A stretch of DNA of 64,000 nt from JAAYCU01 sp964401335 (GCA_964401335.1 CAYNYK010000002.1:62001-126000), one strand, 5' to 3'; positions 16,593-25,544 are shown, counted from the first letter of the stretch. Program-made: numbers and translations. The notes: generated by a model not told the origin, from the letters alone.

Positions 16593-17534
16593 TCATGGCT
16601 CTCTAAAAACGTAGGGGGCGTGAAAACTGTATTGGGCTTTACCGGCAAACTCCTGTTTGTATTTCTTGCCCAACTCGACGATTTTTTTGCAATACGGTTC
16701 GGCGGCATCTTTTCCCGAAAAACCGTCCACACTGATCAGAACCAACCGACCACTTTCCGTTCGATCCAAAGTCGCTAGGATGCCCTGATTTTTGAGCCAA
16801 TCGCGAGCGGTTTCGGCTTCCTGCCGATGCTGCAATTGAAAACTTTCTATCACCACATAATTCCGCCCTGAAACCCTACCGGTTTCAGCTAACGCGGCCG
16901 TCGGCGTGACCGACCTTTCGGCCGCCCCGGGCGATCGACGCGTTTCCTGAACGGCTTTCACTGGCGACGAGGAATCAACCGACAAGGCTCGCGGCTGGGG
17001 CGGCTGACCTATCGCTTCGTCGATTTCCGGGCTGCCGGTCGTTTCGAGGGGTTCCGGCAAATTGGTAAGCTCGGCGGACCTATGGCCCATCGCGCCAATA
17101 AAATAGCTTACCAAGACCAGTACGATCAGCATGAAAGTTATGACAGCTATATTAACATAATTCAATGATAAATTAACTCGCCCGCGATCAACACTTAGGA
17201 TTTTTCCTGATCCGGGCGAGAAAATATCCTTTGTTTCCACGCCCATGGTCCCGACTCGGCTCACCGGAACCTGCGTCTCGGTCGGGCTGCAAGATTCTAT
17301 CGGTTTCACCTCCGCGGCGGTCGGTTGCTCAACCTGAGTGGCGGCCTGGACAGGCGTTTCCGGAACTGACTGAACCGGTTCGGCAGGCTCGGCCTTACCC
17401 TCTACGGGCTTGTCTGGCGGGCTTTGTTGCCCGCGTTTCCACCAGCGGGGCAGTTCCAACCGCCCCGTACGTGGGGCCTTCTGCTTCTGGTCGATCAGCT
17501 CAAAAAGCGCAGGAGCGTGTTTCGATTTTGGCAT
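16593..17534 (-). CDS. Single-pass membrane protein with SPOR-like C-terminal domain
   Basis: The 313-residue protein has a cytoplasmic N-terminus beginning MPKSKHAPALFELIDQKQKA, a Pro/Glu-rich stretch, and one membrane segment near 129-149 (IAVITFMLIVLVLVSYFIGA). A linker follows, then a C-terminal domain of about 90 residues starting YVVIESFQLQHRQEAETARD and containing GILATLDRTESGRLVLISVD. This has the SPOR pattern of a repeat with an alternating helix/strand arrangement (A-R-x-x-L-x-x-G-I). SPOR domains bind denuded septal glycan. It lies next to, not within, the dcw cluster. The assignment is by pattern, not strong identity. Confidence 0.65.
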   Translation of the reverse strand: MPKSKHAPALFELIDQKQKAPRTGRLELPRWWKRGQQSPPDKPVEGKAEPAEPVQSVPETPVQAATQVEQPTAAEVKPIESCSPTETQVPVSRVGTMGVETKDIFSPGSGKILSVDRGRVNLSLNYVNIAVITFMLIVLVLVSYFIGAMGHRSAELTNLPEPLETTGSPEIDEAIGQPPQPRALSVDSSSPVKAVQETRRSPGAAERSVTPTAALAETGRVSGRNYVVIESFQLQHRQEAETARDWLKNQGILATLDRTESGRLVLISVDGFSGKDAAEPYCKKIVELGKKYKQEFAGKAQYSFHAPYVFREP

Positions 17535-17732
17535 AATGGTATCCTCCTGCCTACAGGCCCTACAGCAGCGATCCTCACGCCTGTCTTTTGAGTAATACTA
17601 AGATAACGGATTTTCGCCTCCAATCAAGTCGGCTGTCCGATTTCCCGGCAGGGGCGGCCCGGCAGCCGATTGCCAAAACCGCCCGTATAGAGATAATCAA
17701 TAAGGGCAACAGGCGGCGAAAACCGGTTTTCT

Positions 17733-18776
17733 ATGAGGTGGATTTTGACTGATAAACGGGCAAGCAGCGGTTTTTTCATGGCTTTATCGGCCTTGGCGCT
17801 AATTTTCTGCACCGGCTGCCCCGTGGTAGATAACCGACCGGCCCCGGGGCAACTGATCAAGCAGAAGGAGCCTGAGTTTGGTCGGTTTTACCACCTCTAC
17901 GTACCCTCCCGATACAACAAGGCCCGTTCGTGGCCTCTGGTCATTGCCTGCCACGGAACCAATCCATGGGATACCGCGGACCGGCAGATAGACCAGTGGA
18001 AAGGGCTGGCCGAGGAAAAGGGGTTTTTGGTCGCCGCCCCGGAACTGATCGGAACCAAAGGTGACTTTCCCCCTGCTCCCGACGAGCAAATCCGCCGCCA
18101 ATTGGCCGACGAAAAGGTCATCCTTTCGGTCGTCCATGCGGTCCGCGCCGCCCGGCAGGTGGATGAAAGCCGCGTTTTTCTCACCGGCTGGTCCGCCGGT
18201 GCATACGCCGTGCTTTTCACCGGGCTACGTAATCCTGATATCTTCCGGGCCATCGCCGTCAGCCAGGGCAATTTCAAACCCGCTTTCGTCGAACCGTGCA
18301 TCCCTTTCATTGACCGCTACCAGCCGGTGAAAATCGTTTACAACAGCGAAGACATCCTGGTCAAAGCCGATGCCCCGGCGTGTATCGAATGGTTGCGGAC
18401 GCAGGGCATGCACCCCGTCGTACTTGAGCGACCGGGTATTCATAAGCGTGATCCGGAACCGATCTTCGAATTCTTCGTCGATTGTGCGCGTCGAATTCCC
18501 TGGATTCGTGTCTACGTCGAATACGATCCGGTGGACCCGATGCAGGTAATGTTCGGCGTGCGCTGCTCGTTCGAGCCGAAGGAATTCCTCTGGGATTTTG
18601 GTGATGAGACGCGAGCGTCGTTCCCGGCACCCCGGCATCGTTACGAAAAACCGGGCCGCTACCTCGCCAAGGTGGCCTTGTGGGCGCCGAACGGGAAATC
18701 CTACGTCCGTCAGCTTAATCTCCAAGTTCCACCGGTTCGCCTGGGTGCGGCCGCCTCGGCCCCCGCAAGTCCGTAA
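17733..18776 (+). CDS. Lipoprotein alpha/beta-hydrolase (esterase) with PKD-like C-terminal domain
   Basis: An N-terminal signal with a lipobox (ALIFCTGC, Cys near residue 29) predicts a lipoprotein. The hydrolase core has WPLVIACHGTNPW (oxyanion-hole region) and the nucleophile elbow FLTGWSAGAYAVLF (Ser near 154). A candidate Asp and His follow (IVYNSEDILVKA; GIHKRDPEP). This resembles phospholipase/carboxylesterase and PHB-depolymerase-like enzymes. The last ~90 residues include FLWDFGDETRASFPAPRHRY and PGRYLAKVALWAPNGKSY, the WDFGD signature of PKD domains, which commonly act as extracellular spacer or binding modules. The substrate is unknown. About 200 bases upstream separate it from the divergent SPOR gene. 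Confidence 0.85.
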   Translation: MRWILTDKRASSGFFMALSALALIFCTGCPVVDNRPAPGQLIKQKEPEFGRFYHLYVPSRYNKARSWPLVIACHGTNPWDTADRQIDQWKGLAEEKGFLVAAPELIGTKGDFPPAPDEQIRRQLADEKVILSVVHAVRAARQVDESRVFLTGWSAGAYAVLFTGLRNPDIFRAIAVSQGNFKPAFVEPCIPFIDRYQPVKIVYNSEDILVKADAPACIEWLRTQGMHPVVLERPGIHKRDPEPIFEFFVDCARRIPWIRVYVEYDPVDPMQVMFGVRCSFEPKEFLWDFGDETRASFPAPRHRYEKPGRYLAKVALWAPNGKSYVRQLNLQVPPVRLGAAASAPASP

Positions 18777-18819
18777 CTCGTGAAGGACCGGGACAAGGAT
18801 CGCGCGGAAACGATTGCTT

Positions 18820-19296
18820 ATGAACGCCTACCTGCTACATCGCGAGCAGACGATCCGGCGTCCGTTGGAGGAGGTTTTTGCATTTTTCGCGGATGCGACC
18901 CAACTGGAGAATATCACCCCGCCCTGGCTGTATTTTCGCATTCTGACCCCGCGACCGATCGAGATGCATACCGATACGATTATCCGCTACCTCATCCGGT
19001 GGCGCGGCCTGCCGCTCCTATGGCGTACACGCATTCTGCTATGGCGTCCGCCGCGCATGTTCATTGACGTACAGGAGGCCGGACCCTATCGCGTCTGGCA
19101 TCATACTCATCGGTTCGATTCGGTCCCCGAAGGTACTCGGATTATCGACACCTTGCGTTATGCCCCGCCGCTTGGTCCGCTCGGTGGCATCATGCATGCT
19201 TTATGGATTCGCCGCGATGTCGAGGCCATCTTCGATTACCGCCATCAGCGCATCGCGGAAATCTTCGCGGACCAACCCGCCATGACGCCCGCGTGA
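18820..19296 (+). CDS. SRPBCC (START-like) domain protein
   Basis: A 158-residue protein spanning one SRPBCC fold. Its N-terminus (YLLHREQTIRRPLEEVFAFF) and DATQLENITPPWLYFRILTP are typical of polyketide-cyclase/CoxG-like ligand-binding proteins. The RYAPPLGPLGGIMHALWIRR segment and the C-terminal DYRHQRIAEIF are also characteristic. They bind hydrophobic ligands; no specific ligand can be inferred. The ATG at 18820 is preferred to a TTG two codons upstream. It lies 43 bases after the esterase gene and just before larB, so co-transcription is possible. Confidence 0.85.
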   Translation: MNAYLLHREQTIRRPLEEVFAFFADATQLENITPPWLYFRILTPRPIEMHTDTIIRYLIRWRGLPLLWRTRILLWRPPRMFIDVQEAGPYRVWHHTHRFDSVPEGTRIIDTLRYAPPLGPLGGIMHALWIRRDVEAIFDYRHQRIAEIFADQPAMTPA

Positions 19297-19346
19297 TGAT
19301 CCGCAAAGATTGGCTTTTCCGCGAATAACAATTAGGATATCCCAGC

Positions 19347-20165
19347 ATGGATGAACAAGCTTTGCGCAGACTGTTAAGCGGCATTCGGGACCGGCGGGTT
19401 TCCCTTGAGGAAGCGATACGGTCCTTTCGCAACCTGCCTTTCGAGGACCTGGGTTTCGCCAAGGTCGATCACCATCGCTCCCTGCGTTGCGGTTTTCCCG
19501 AAGTCATTTACTGTGCCGGCAAGACTACCGCGCAGGTCGTGGAAATCTTCGAGCGGCGACGGGTCGGCGGCGGCAACGTGCTGGCTACCCGCGCTTCCGC
19601 CGAGGTGGCCCGGGCCATCCGCCGCAAGGTTCGCAAGGCATGTTATAACCCGATCGCGCAAACCGTCGTATTGCGGCAGAACCCCGCCCGTCCGACCGAT
19701 CATTACGTGGCCATCGTTTGCGCCGGCACCTCCGACATGCCTATCGCCGAGGAAGCCCGGGAAACCTGCGAGATCATGGACCAGCCGACCCGCTCATTCT
19801 ACGACGTGGGCGTCGCCGGGATTCATCGTCTGCTGGCTCATGCCGCGGAGTTGAATGAGGCCAAAGCGGTGGTCGTCTGCGCGGGGATGGAAGGCGCGCT
19901 GGCCAGCGTCGTCGGCGGGCTGGTGCCCTGCCCGGTGATCGCCGTACCGACCAGTATCGGTTACGGAGCCAGCTTCGGCGGCCTGGCTCCGCTGCTGACC
20001 ATGCTCAACAGTTGCGCCGCCGGAGTGGCCGTCGTGAATATCGATAACGGCTTCGGCGCCGGCTACATGGCCGCCCTTATCGCCCGATCCGGGGATCCTC
20101 TCATATACTCCCGCAAACGAGGCAAAACTCATATCCATCAAAAAGCAAGGAAACGCTCGTCCTGA
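19347..20165 (+). CDS. larB: LarB, nickel-pincer nucleotide cofactor carboxylase/hydrolase
   Basis: LarB carboxylates the pyridinium ring of nicotinic acid adenine dinucleotide and releases AMP, the first step in making the nickel-pincer cofactor of lactate racemase. The 272-residue protein has an N-terminal helical region, then PEVIYCAGKTTAQVVEIFER. The C-terminal PurE-like domain has VAIVCAGTSDMPIAEEARET (about 122-141), then VVVCAGMEGALASVVGG and CPVIAVPTSIGYGASFGG. This order is characteristic of LarB. No larC, larE or larA gene is in the window. The short basic tail (KRGKTHIHQKARKRSS) is unusual but plausible. Confidence 0.9.
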   Translation: MDEQALRRLLSGIRDRRVSLEEAIRSFRNLPFEDLGFAKVDHHRSLRCGFPEVIYCAGKTTAQVVEIFERRRVGGGNVLATRASAEVARAIRRKVRKACYNPIAQTVVLRQNPARPTDHYVAIVCAGTSDMPIAEEARETCEIMDQPTRSFYDVGVAGIHRLLAHAAELNEAKAVVVCAGMEGALASVVGGLVPCPVIAVPTSIGYGASFGGLAPLLTMLNSCAAGVAVVNIDNGFGAGYMAALIARSGDPLIYSRKRGKTHIHQKARKRSS

Positions 20166-20379
20166 AGCCGCAAGTCATGTAAAGCATTTAGCGGAAGGAT
20201 TTACACGCGGCGAGGCGGCATTCCCCGGTGCATCATGGAATGACGCAGGCTCCCTTCGTCCGCGGTAGCCGGTATATGAAATTTGAGATTTGACGAGGCC
20301 GTATCAGAACCGGAAGCGGCAGCCCGGCCGAATGCGGTAGATTCTGGCCCGACGGAAGAGTAGGCTTCCAGGCCTTGCA
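20166..20379. other. Spacer between larB and the zinc-ribbon membrane protein gene, no gene seen
   Basis: This 214-bp spacer separates convergent genes. I see no tRNA, no T-run hairpin and no convincing open frame. Confidence 0.5.
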
Positions 20380-21318
20380 TCATTCGGATTCGACAAGGTC
20401 TTCAGAACCGGAAGCAACGTGATCAACCAGTCTGCTGAAACCAAGTTGGTCAGGGCTCATGCCCAGTTCCTCGAAATTGAAAGGCCGGCCGCACTCGGGA
20501 CAACGCATCACGGTCAAGCCGAAAAGATAGTAGTCGCATTGCGGGCAATGACCACTGGGACGCTTGCGCAGCCGGCAGGTCAGGAGCAGCCAAACGGTTC
20601 GCCGCCAGCCGTGACCGGCCAAGGCCCGGGCCTCGCCAATCGACGAAAACAGAAGCAGGCAGGAGGCCACAAAAGAGACATGGACGCCGTAACGGATATT
20701 CACTGAGGATTGGAACAGCCAATAAGCGAACCATACGGAAGCGGCCAACGTCGCGATGAATATGTGGCTGATGAAACGTAACGAGCGAAGGGGAATGGTG
20801 GCGATCATGTATGCCAAGACCAGTAACGGGGCAAACAAGTAACCGATATAAAACAGTAGAGAGACATAGATATCTTGAAAGGTCGGCAGATCACCCATGC
20901 TGATAGTACCTATTAACAAGACAGCCAATAACAGAAGACAATCCCCCAGAATGAGTATGGCGACAGCCTTCGTGCATAACCTGGATAAACCGTCAAAGGA
21001 AATCAATCTGAAAACAGCGTGAAGAGCGATCAGGAAACCCAATAGATATGCGGGAATGTAAAGACCTAGGAGTAAAAGATACTGGCCGATGGATTCCAAA
21101 GAGCCATCGCTCGCATGGATGGCCCCCGCCACATTCACCGCCAGGAACGCGGGACTGTAATTAACAGAACATCCTTGGATGGAAATGGCAGGTAGAAAGA
21201 ACGTCGCCGCCAGGAGGAGTCCGGAAGTAGTACTCAGGATCCGCCACGGCCGGGCTCGTCGCTCGCGATCATCAGACGATGGAGGCATTGCGGCGGATTG
21301 GGTTGCTTCCCGAGTCAT
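20380..21318 (-). CDS. Polytopic membrane protein with C-terminal zinc ribbon
   Basis: The 312-residue protein has about seven hydrophobic segments, starting at ILSTTSGLLLAATFFLPAIS. The cytoplasmic or periplasmic tail carries CPQCDYYLFGLTVMRCPECG (about 265-284), a four-Cys zinc ribbon of the type common on planctomycete membrane proteins. The first segment contains a Cys (AISIQGC) but no clear signal peptide or lipobox. No enzyme motif is visible and the function is unknown. It is transcribed alone. Confidence 0.75.
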   Translation of the reverse strand: MTREATQSAAMPPSSDDRERRARPWRILSTTSGLLLAATFFLPAISIQGCSVNYSPAFLAVNVAGAIHASDGSLESIGQYLLLLGLYIPAYLLGFLIALHAVFRLISFDGLSRLCTKAVAILILGDCLLLLAVLLIGTISMGDLPTFQDIYVSLLFYIGYLFAPLLVLAYMIATIPLRSLRFISHIFIATLAASVWFAYWLFQSSVNIRYGVHVSFVASCLLLFSSIGEARALAGHGWRRTVWLLLTCRLRKRPSGHCPQCDYYLFGLTVMRCPECGRPFNFEELGMSPDQLGFSRLVDHVASGSEDLVESE

Positions 21319-21529
21319 GGGTGGGAATTATATCCAGAGAGGCTTATCAACGCGACGAGAAAAGGCGGTTGATGAAACATTTCAGCGTCGAAGCGATGCA
21401 CGGGCAGGCTCCGGTACTCCGGGGTTTGCCCGTGTATAACCCGCAAGTAGACTGACATCGCATGTCCTGGCGCGCCGGAGTTTCATGATGATTGCGAGGT
21501 TGATCGCCTTCGTATCCTCGCTGCCGCTG

Positions 21530-21558
21530 TTGATGTCAGTCTGCGGTTCCGTTACAGT
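21530..21558 (+). promoter_or_regulatory. Predicted promoter of the MazF-type toxin-antitoxin operon
   Basis: TTGATG (21530-21535) and TACAGT (21553-21558) are 17 bases apart, about 50 bases upstream of the antitoxin start. A strong GGGAGG site sits seven bases before the GTG start at 21610. The boxes are moderate matches only. Confidence 0.4.
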
Positions 21559-21609
21559 ATTAAGTGGGCAGCCAACGCTCTTGGGCATCGTGGATTGGGA
21601 GGCTAAATT

Positions 21610-21822
21610 GTGCGTGCTTTACGGGTCATGAAAAGAGTTGATCAGGCAGGCATGATTCAACTCCAGGATCTGCCTTTGCCGGCCGGGCAAATGGTCGAAG
21701 TGATCCTGCTCCCTATTGACGATGACATGACCGACCTGGCCCAGGCGAGCGAATCCGCCCTCGAGTTCTGGAACAATGAAATTGATGACCGGGTCTGGAA
21801 CGATGCCCTATCGTCAACGTGA
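21610..21822 (+). CDS. Antitoxin of a MazF/PemK-type system (predicted)
   Basis: A 70-residue protein, start GTG with GGGAGG seven bases upstream. It begins MRALRVMKRVDQAGMIQLQD and contains LPAGQMVEVILLPIDDD, which resembles the short beta-rich DNA-binding N-termini of AbrB-like antitoxins. The C-terminal ALEFWNNEIDDRVWNDALSS is acidic and probably disordered, as expected for toxin binding. It overlaps the next gene by 20 bases. The assignment rests mainly on context. Confidence 0.65.
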   Translation: MRALRVMKRVDQAGMIQLQDLPLPAGQMVEVILLPIDDDMTDLAQASESALEFWNNEIDDRVWNDALSST

Positions 21823-22174
21823 GATACTCCTGGTTCCCATACCGTTCAGCGACCTGACCAGCCGGAAGGTCCGCCCCGTTGTGGTATTATCCAATGATGT
21901 CTATAACTGCGGTGGCCCCGACCTGCTCGTCGCGGGTATCACCTCGAACGTATCCTCCCGACCCTACACCGTCGGACTGGACACGCCGCAGTTGGAGCAA
22001 GGGGCGATAAGGCACCCGAGCATGGTGCGGGCGGACAAGATCTTCAGCATCGATCAAGCGATCATCCTTAAATCCATCGGTATCGTGCGTCAAACTACGT
22101 TTGAGCAGATTCGTCAGCAGGTTCGCGACTTGATAGGGGACGCCCGACTCGATGAGGATGCGCAAAATCTTTGA
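21803..22174 (+). CDS. MazF/PemK-family endoribonuclease toxin
   Basis: A 123-residue protein of the PemK/MazF fold. It starts MPYRQREILLVPIPFSDLTS, followed by the conserved KVRPVVVLSNDVYNCGGPDL (R-P-x-x-V-x-S) and a middle region SSRPYTVGLDTPQLEQGAIR. The C-terminal SMVRADKIFSIDQA matches the S-x-V-x-x-D/E core around the active site. MazF toxins cleave single-stranded mRNA at short motifs. The ATG at 21803 is within the antitoxin gene, a usual translational coupling. Longer in-frame starts are possible but unnecessary. Confidence 0.88.
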   Translation: MPYRQREILLVPIPFSDLTSRKVRPVVVLSNDVYNCGGPDLLVAGITSNVSSRPYTVGLDTPQLEQGAIRHPSMVRADKIFSIDQAIILKSIGIVRQTTFEQIRQQVRDLIGDARLDEDAQNL

Positions 22175-22334
22175 TTCGGACAAAAACGACAGACTCCTGT
22201 CGATTCGAGGGTATCTCTTCTGGCCGGCCGACAAATGTTTGGGGTTGGCTGGGGTATTCGATAGAATGTCTCGACAGGACTGAATACACCTTCTGCAAAT
22301 CGCCGGACGGATTCCGGCAAACGAGGCAAATGTC

Positions 22335-23336
22335 GTGGCTGTCTACAAACAAATGAGTATCATCCGCGCGATCCCATCGCCACCGCGGCGGGCGGCCGAT
22401 GTCCATAAAGGCGATTGCGGCCGCGTGCTGGTCCTGGCCGGCAGCCTGGGCATGTCCGGCGCGCCCGCGTTGGTCGGACTGGCGGCCTTGCGCAGCGGCG
22501 CGGGGCTGGTCACCATCGCCGTGCCTCGTGGCATTCAGCAGGCGGTGGCCACTTGCTGTCCGTGTGCGACCACCATCGGCCTGCCGGAAACGCCCACCGG
22601 CCAGATCGACCCGCAAGCGGCACGATCATTATTCAAGGACATGGGCCTGCTCGACCCGGCGCCGGCCGGTAATCCACCGGACTGCCTTCTGACCGGCCCG
22701 GGTATCGGGCGCGGCGACGGCCGCTATGGCCGCGATTTCTGGGAACTGATCAACGCCTTCCGCAACGGCCCGCTGGTCCCGGCGGTGATCGATGCCGACG
22801 CTCTGAACCTGACCGAAAAATCCAAACCGGATCGGCCTGACGGCTGGGACGGCCAGTTCCATTTCCGAACCGTCATCACTCCTCATCCCGGCGAACTGGC
22901 TCGTATGCACGGCGTTTCCACCCGCGAGATCCAGGCGGATCGTCGCGAGTACGCCATCCGCACCGCCCGAATGATGAAGGCCAGCCACGATTCCCTGGAA
23001 TACACGCCGACCGTTGTCCTCAAAGGTGCCGGAACAGTGGTCACCGATGGCCAACGGATGTATACAAACCGCACGGGCAATCCCGGCATGGCCACCGGCG
23101 GCAGCGGCGATGTGCTCACCGGGATCATCGGCGCGTTGATCGGCCAGGGTATGGACAGCTTCGAGGCGGCCGTCACCGGCGTTTACGTGCATGGCCTTGC
23201 CGGCGACCTGGCCGCCCAAAAGATCGGCCAGATCAGCCTGATCGCCACCGACCTGATCGATGCTTTGCCGCAGGCGTTCATGAAAATCACGCGATCTCGA
23301 AAGAAAACCGCCGCGCGCCGATCGACGGGCGGGTGA
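22335..23336 (+). CDS. nnrD: ADP/ATP-dependent NAD(P)H-hydrate dehydratase (NnrD)
   Basis: NnrD repairs hydrated NAD(P)H. The 333-residue protein has a ribokinase-like fold: RVLVLAGSLGMSGAPALVGL near the N-terminus, SGAGLVTIAVPR, then DCLLTGPGIGRGDG, PAVIDADALNLTEK, and TPHPGELARM (about 190-199). The catalytic segment NPGMATGGSGDVLTGIIGAL (Asp near 257) and a final YVHGLAGDLAA follow. The N-terminal epimerase domain found in bifunctional NnrDE is absent. The start is the GTG at 22335 or the ATG at 22353; neither has a strong ribosome-binding site. The stop overlaps the next gene by four bases. Confidence 0.92.
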   Translation: MAVYKQMSIIRAIPSPPRRAADVHKGDCGRVLVLAGSLGMSGAPALVGLAALRSGAGLVTIAVPRGIQQAVATCCPCATTIGLPETPTGQIDPQAARSLFKDMGLLDPAPAGNPPDCLLTGPGIGRGDGRYGRDFWELINAFRNGPLVPAVIDADALNLTEKSKPDRPDGWDGQFHFRTVITPHPGELARMHGVSTREIQADRREYAIRTARMMKASHDSLEYTPTVVLKGAGTVVTDGQRMYTNRTGNPGMATGGSGDVLTGIIGALIGQGMDSFEAAVTGVYVHGLAGDLAAQKIGQISLIATDLIDALPQAFMKITRSRKKTAARRSTGG

Positions 23337-24481
23337 GTAACATCATGCGTCGTCAAATCGCCGATCTACCCCTGCATGGAGGCAAAGCCCCCGACTGGTT
23401 GTTCCAACGTATGCACCGGCTGGCCGGCTCGATCATTCAATTGATTGTCGCTGACGTCGGGCCGGGCGAGATGCTCAATCGCCTGGCTGACCCGCTGTGG
23501 TTCCAGGCCTTCGGCTGCGTACTCGGTTTCGACTGGCATTCCAGCGGGTTAACTACCGTGACCTGCGGGGCGGTCAAGGAGGCTTACCGGCGGATGGGTC
23601 CGAACCTCGGCATCCACGTGGCCGGCGGCAAAGGCGGCGTCTCCCGCAAAACGCCCGAGCACATCGCCCGCGTCGCCGACCGCCGGGCTTTGCAGGGCGA
23701 CCGTCTGATCTACGCCTCGCGGACGGCCGCCAAGGTGGACAGTGCCGCCGTGCAGGACGGGTACCAAATCTATACCCACCATTTTTTCTTCAGCGACGAC
23801 AACGAATGGTGCGTCGTGCAGCAGGGCATGAATGAAACTGAGGGCTACGCCCGCCGTTATCACTGGCTGGGCAATACGGTGCGCGATTTCGTTTGCGAGC
23901 CACACAACGCCGTCGCCTCGCCGCCGAGCACAAGCCCCGACCTGCTGAACATGGTCGCGGGCGAGGCCGGACCGTCGCGGGAACGTTCGGCCGAACTGGC
24001 CCGCATGAATCCGGATCGACTCTTGCGTGAAATCACCGTCGGCCCGTCGCTTTTTCTGCCGGCCCATCATGCGGTCCATGATTCGGATATCAATCCTCAG
24101 AGATTGGGTAAAATCCTGCGACTGGTGCACGAACGTCAGCCGGCCGACTTCGAAGCCCTGCTCGGCGTACCCGGCGTGGGGCCCAGGACCGTCCGTAGCC
24201 TGGCCCTGATCGCCGAACTGATCTACGGAGCTGCGGCCTGCCGCAAGGACCTCACCCGACGATGGAATCCTCGTGACCCGGCAACCTTCAGTTACGCGCA
24301 CGGCGGCAAGGACGGATACCCCTTCCCGATCGATCGGCCGACCTATGACCGCTCCATCGCCCTGCTCGAACAAGCCATCCGGCGGGTGAAAGGCGATCCG
24401 GCGAGCAAGGACCAGGCGCTGCTGCGTCTGGCTCGGATCATGGAACACCAAGGCCAACGTGCGATGGGATCCGCTGACTGA
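23333..24481 (+). CDS. DUF763 protein with helix-hairpin-helix motif
   Basis: The 382-residue protein matches DUF763 throughout: MRRQIADLPLHGGKAPDWLF, then GFDWHSSGLTTVTCGAVKEA, GIHVAGGKGGVSRKTPEHIA, YQIYTHHFFFSDDNEWCVVQ and QGMNETEGYARRYHWLG. A helix-hairpin-helix motif (LLGVPGVGPRTVRSLALIAE) near 274-293 suggests DNA or RNA contact. His-rich motifs (YTHHFFF) could coordinate metal. The biochemical function is unknown. It overlaps nnrD by four bases (GTGA), so translation is coupled. Confidence 0.88.
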   Translation: MSNIMRRQIADLPLHGGKAPDWLFQRMHRLAGSIIQLIVADVGPGEMLNRLADPLWFQAFGCVLGFDWHSSGLTTVTCGAVKEAYRRMGPNLGIHVAGGKGGVSRKTPEHIARVADRRALQGDRLIYASRTAAKVDSAAVQDGYQIYTHHFFFSDDNEWCVVQQGMNETEGYARRYHWLGNTVRDFVCEPHNAVASPPSTSPDLLNMVAGEAGPSRERSAELARMNPDRLLREITVGPSLFLPAHHAVHDSDINPQRLGKILRLVHERQPADFEALLGVPGVGPRTVRSLALIAELIYGAAACRKDLTRRWNPRDPATFSYAHGGKDGYPFPIDRPTYDRSIALLEQAIRRVKGDPASKDQALLRLARIMEHQGQRAMGSAD

Positions 24482-24602
24482 ATCCGCATCGTGAATGCCG
24501 GAGGGACGGAGCGATGGAGAGAAAGAGCAGCGAGGTAGTACTCCTGTTCAGGGAAAGTTATTCCCAAACCGGGCAAGGAGACCAACCGCCACATGCCACA
24601 TC

Positions 24603-25544
24603 TCAGATATGCTTTTTGAGTTTGGCGAGAGATTTGTCGGTAACGAATTCGACGCCGATTTCGGTTTCGTTTTCGTCAATCGGTTTCATGCGTCTGACTT
24701 GCGCAGGTACCCACAACATGCTGCCCGATTGGCCGATTCCAAGTATGATCGTCGTTTCCGGTCGAATCAGTAAGCCGCCGGTCATCTCCCGCTCGATCGG
24801 ATCTTCCAAGGCATGGTTTTTTATCCGCAGACAGGCCCCCCCCTCCGACACGTTGGTGAGCCGGGCATTGATCCGTTTGCGCCCGTAATTGGTTTTCACG
24901 ATTAGTTGCACATGTTGGTGCATACTTTTCCGCGGATACCGTCGCCGGGATTTTTCCTTTATCTCCGGCTCGACCTCCGGCACTTCGCCGACCAGGTTTT
25001 TTATTCTTTTCCGTAACGAGGTTCCCAGTATCCCCCAAGAGAGGCGGGCAATATCGTAGGCCCGGACAACCTTATAGATTTCCTCGGCGATCGCCCTGAG
25101 TGATTGCATCTCCCGCAAGGAAGACTGAATCGCGGTGGTGATTTCCTGCGAAGGGTCTTTGGTCCTTTCAACGTCAAACGTCCCCTTTTGAAATGCGCCG
25201 ATCTTGATGCCCCCTACCGTTTCGGTGCAATGAGCCACACAAATACAACCTGACCAAGAGACATCGTTGACGCTGATACTGGCCCGTAACCAGGTTCCCG
25301 GACTGATATAGATTTGGGAAATGAAACATAGACCGTCCTTGGAAATGTTGTAAAGCGGATATTCGACAGGCGGGCCTACGCCTTTGTCGGTCAATACTTG
25401 AATTGTCACGGACATACTGAAAGAATAGCGTGGCGCATATCGCTTCCCCAGCCAGCGATCCTTCGGCAGGTCATCGCGGTTGTCAAGTGTCAAAAGCAAA
25501 CCATCCAATGATTCCACTTGCTGTTTTAACGATTCCGATGACAT
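24603..25544 (-). CDS. Two-domain PilZ-type protein
   Basis: The protein carries two PilZ-like regions. The C-terminal one has canonical c-di-GMP contacts: RRYPRKS (RxxxR pattern) and NVSEGGACL ([D/N]xSxxG), followed by the barrel residues AQVRRMKPIDENETEIGVEF. The N-terminal one (RYAPRYSFSMSVTIQVL, YNISKDGLCFIS) has a related pattern with a weaker NxSxxG. The ATG at 25544 (MSSESLKQ) has AGAGG seven bases upstream and is preferred to upstream in-frame Mets. About 313 residues. It is the last of three minus-strand PilZ genes. Confidence 0.85.
   Translation of the reverse strand: MSSESLKQQVESLDGLLLTLDNRDDLPKDRWLGKRYAPRYSFSMSVTIQVLTDKGVGPPVEYPLYNISKDGLCFISQIYISPGTWLRASISVNDVSWSGCICVAHCTETVGGIKIGAFQKGTFDVERTKDPSQEITTAIQSSLREMQSLRAIAEEIYKVVRAYDIARLSWGILGTSLRKRIKNLVGEVPEVEPEIKEKSRRRYPRKSMHQHVQLIVKTNYGRKRINARLTNVSEGGACLRIKNHALEDPIEREMTGGLLIRPETTIILGIGQSGSMLWVPAQVRRMKPIDENETEIGVEFVTDKSLAKLKKHI

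Noticed and set aside
20166..20379. tRNA or terminator in the spacer after larB
   Set aside because: No cloverleaf, CCA end or T-run hairpin could be found by eye.
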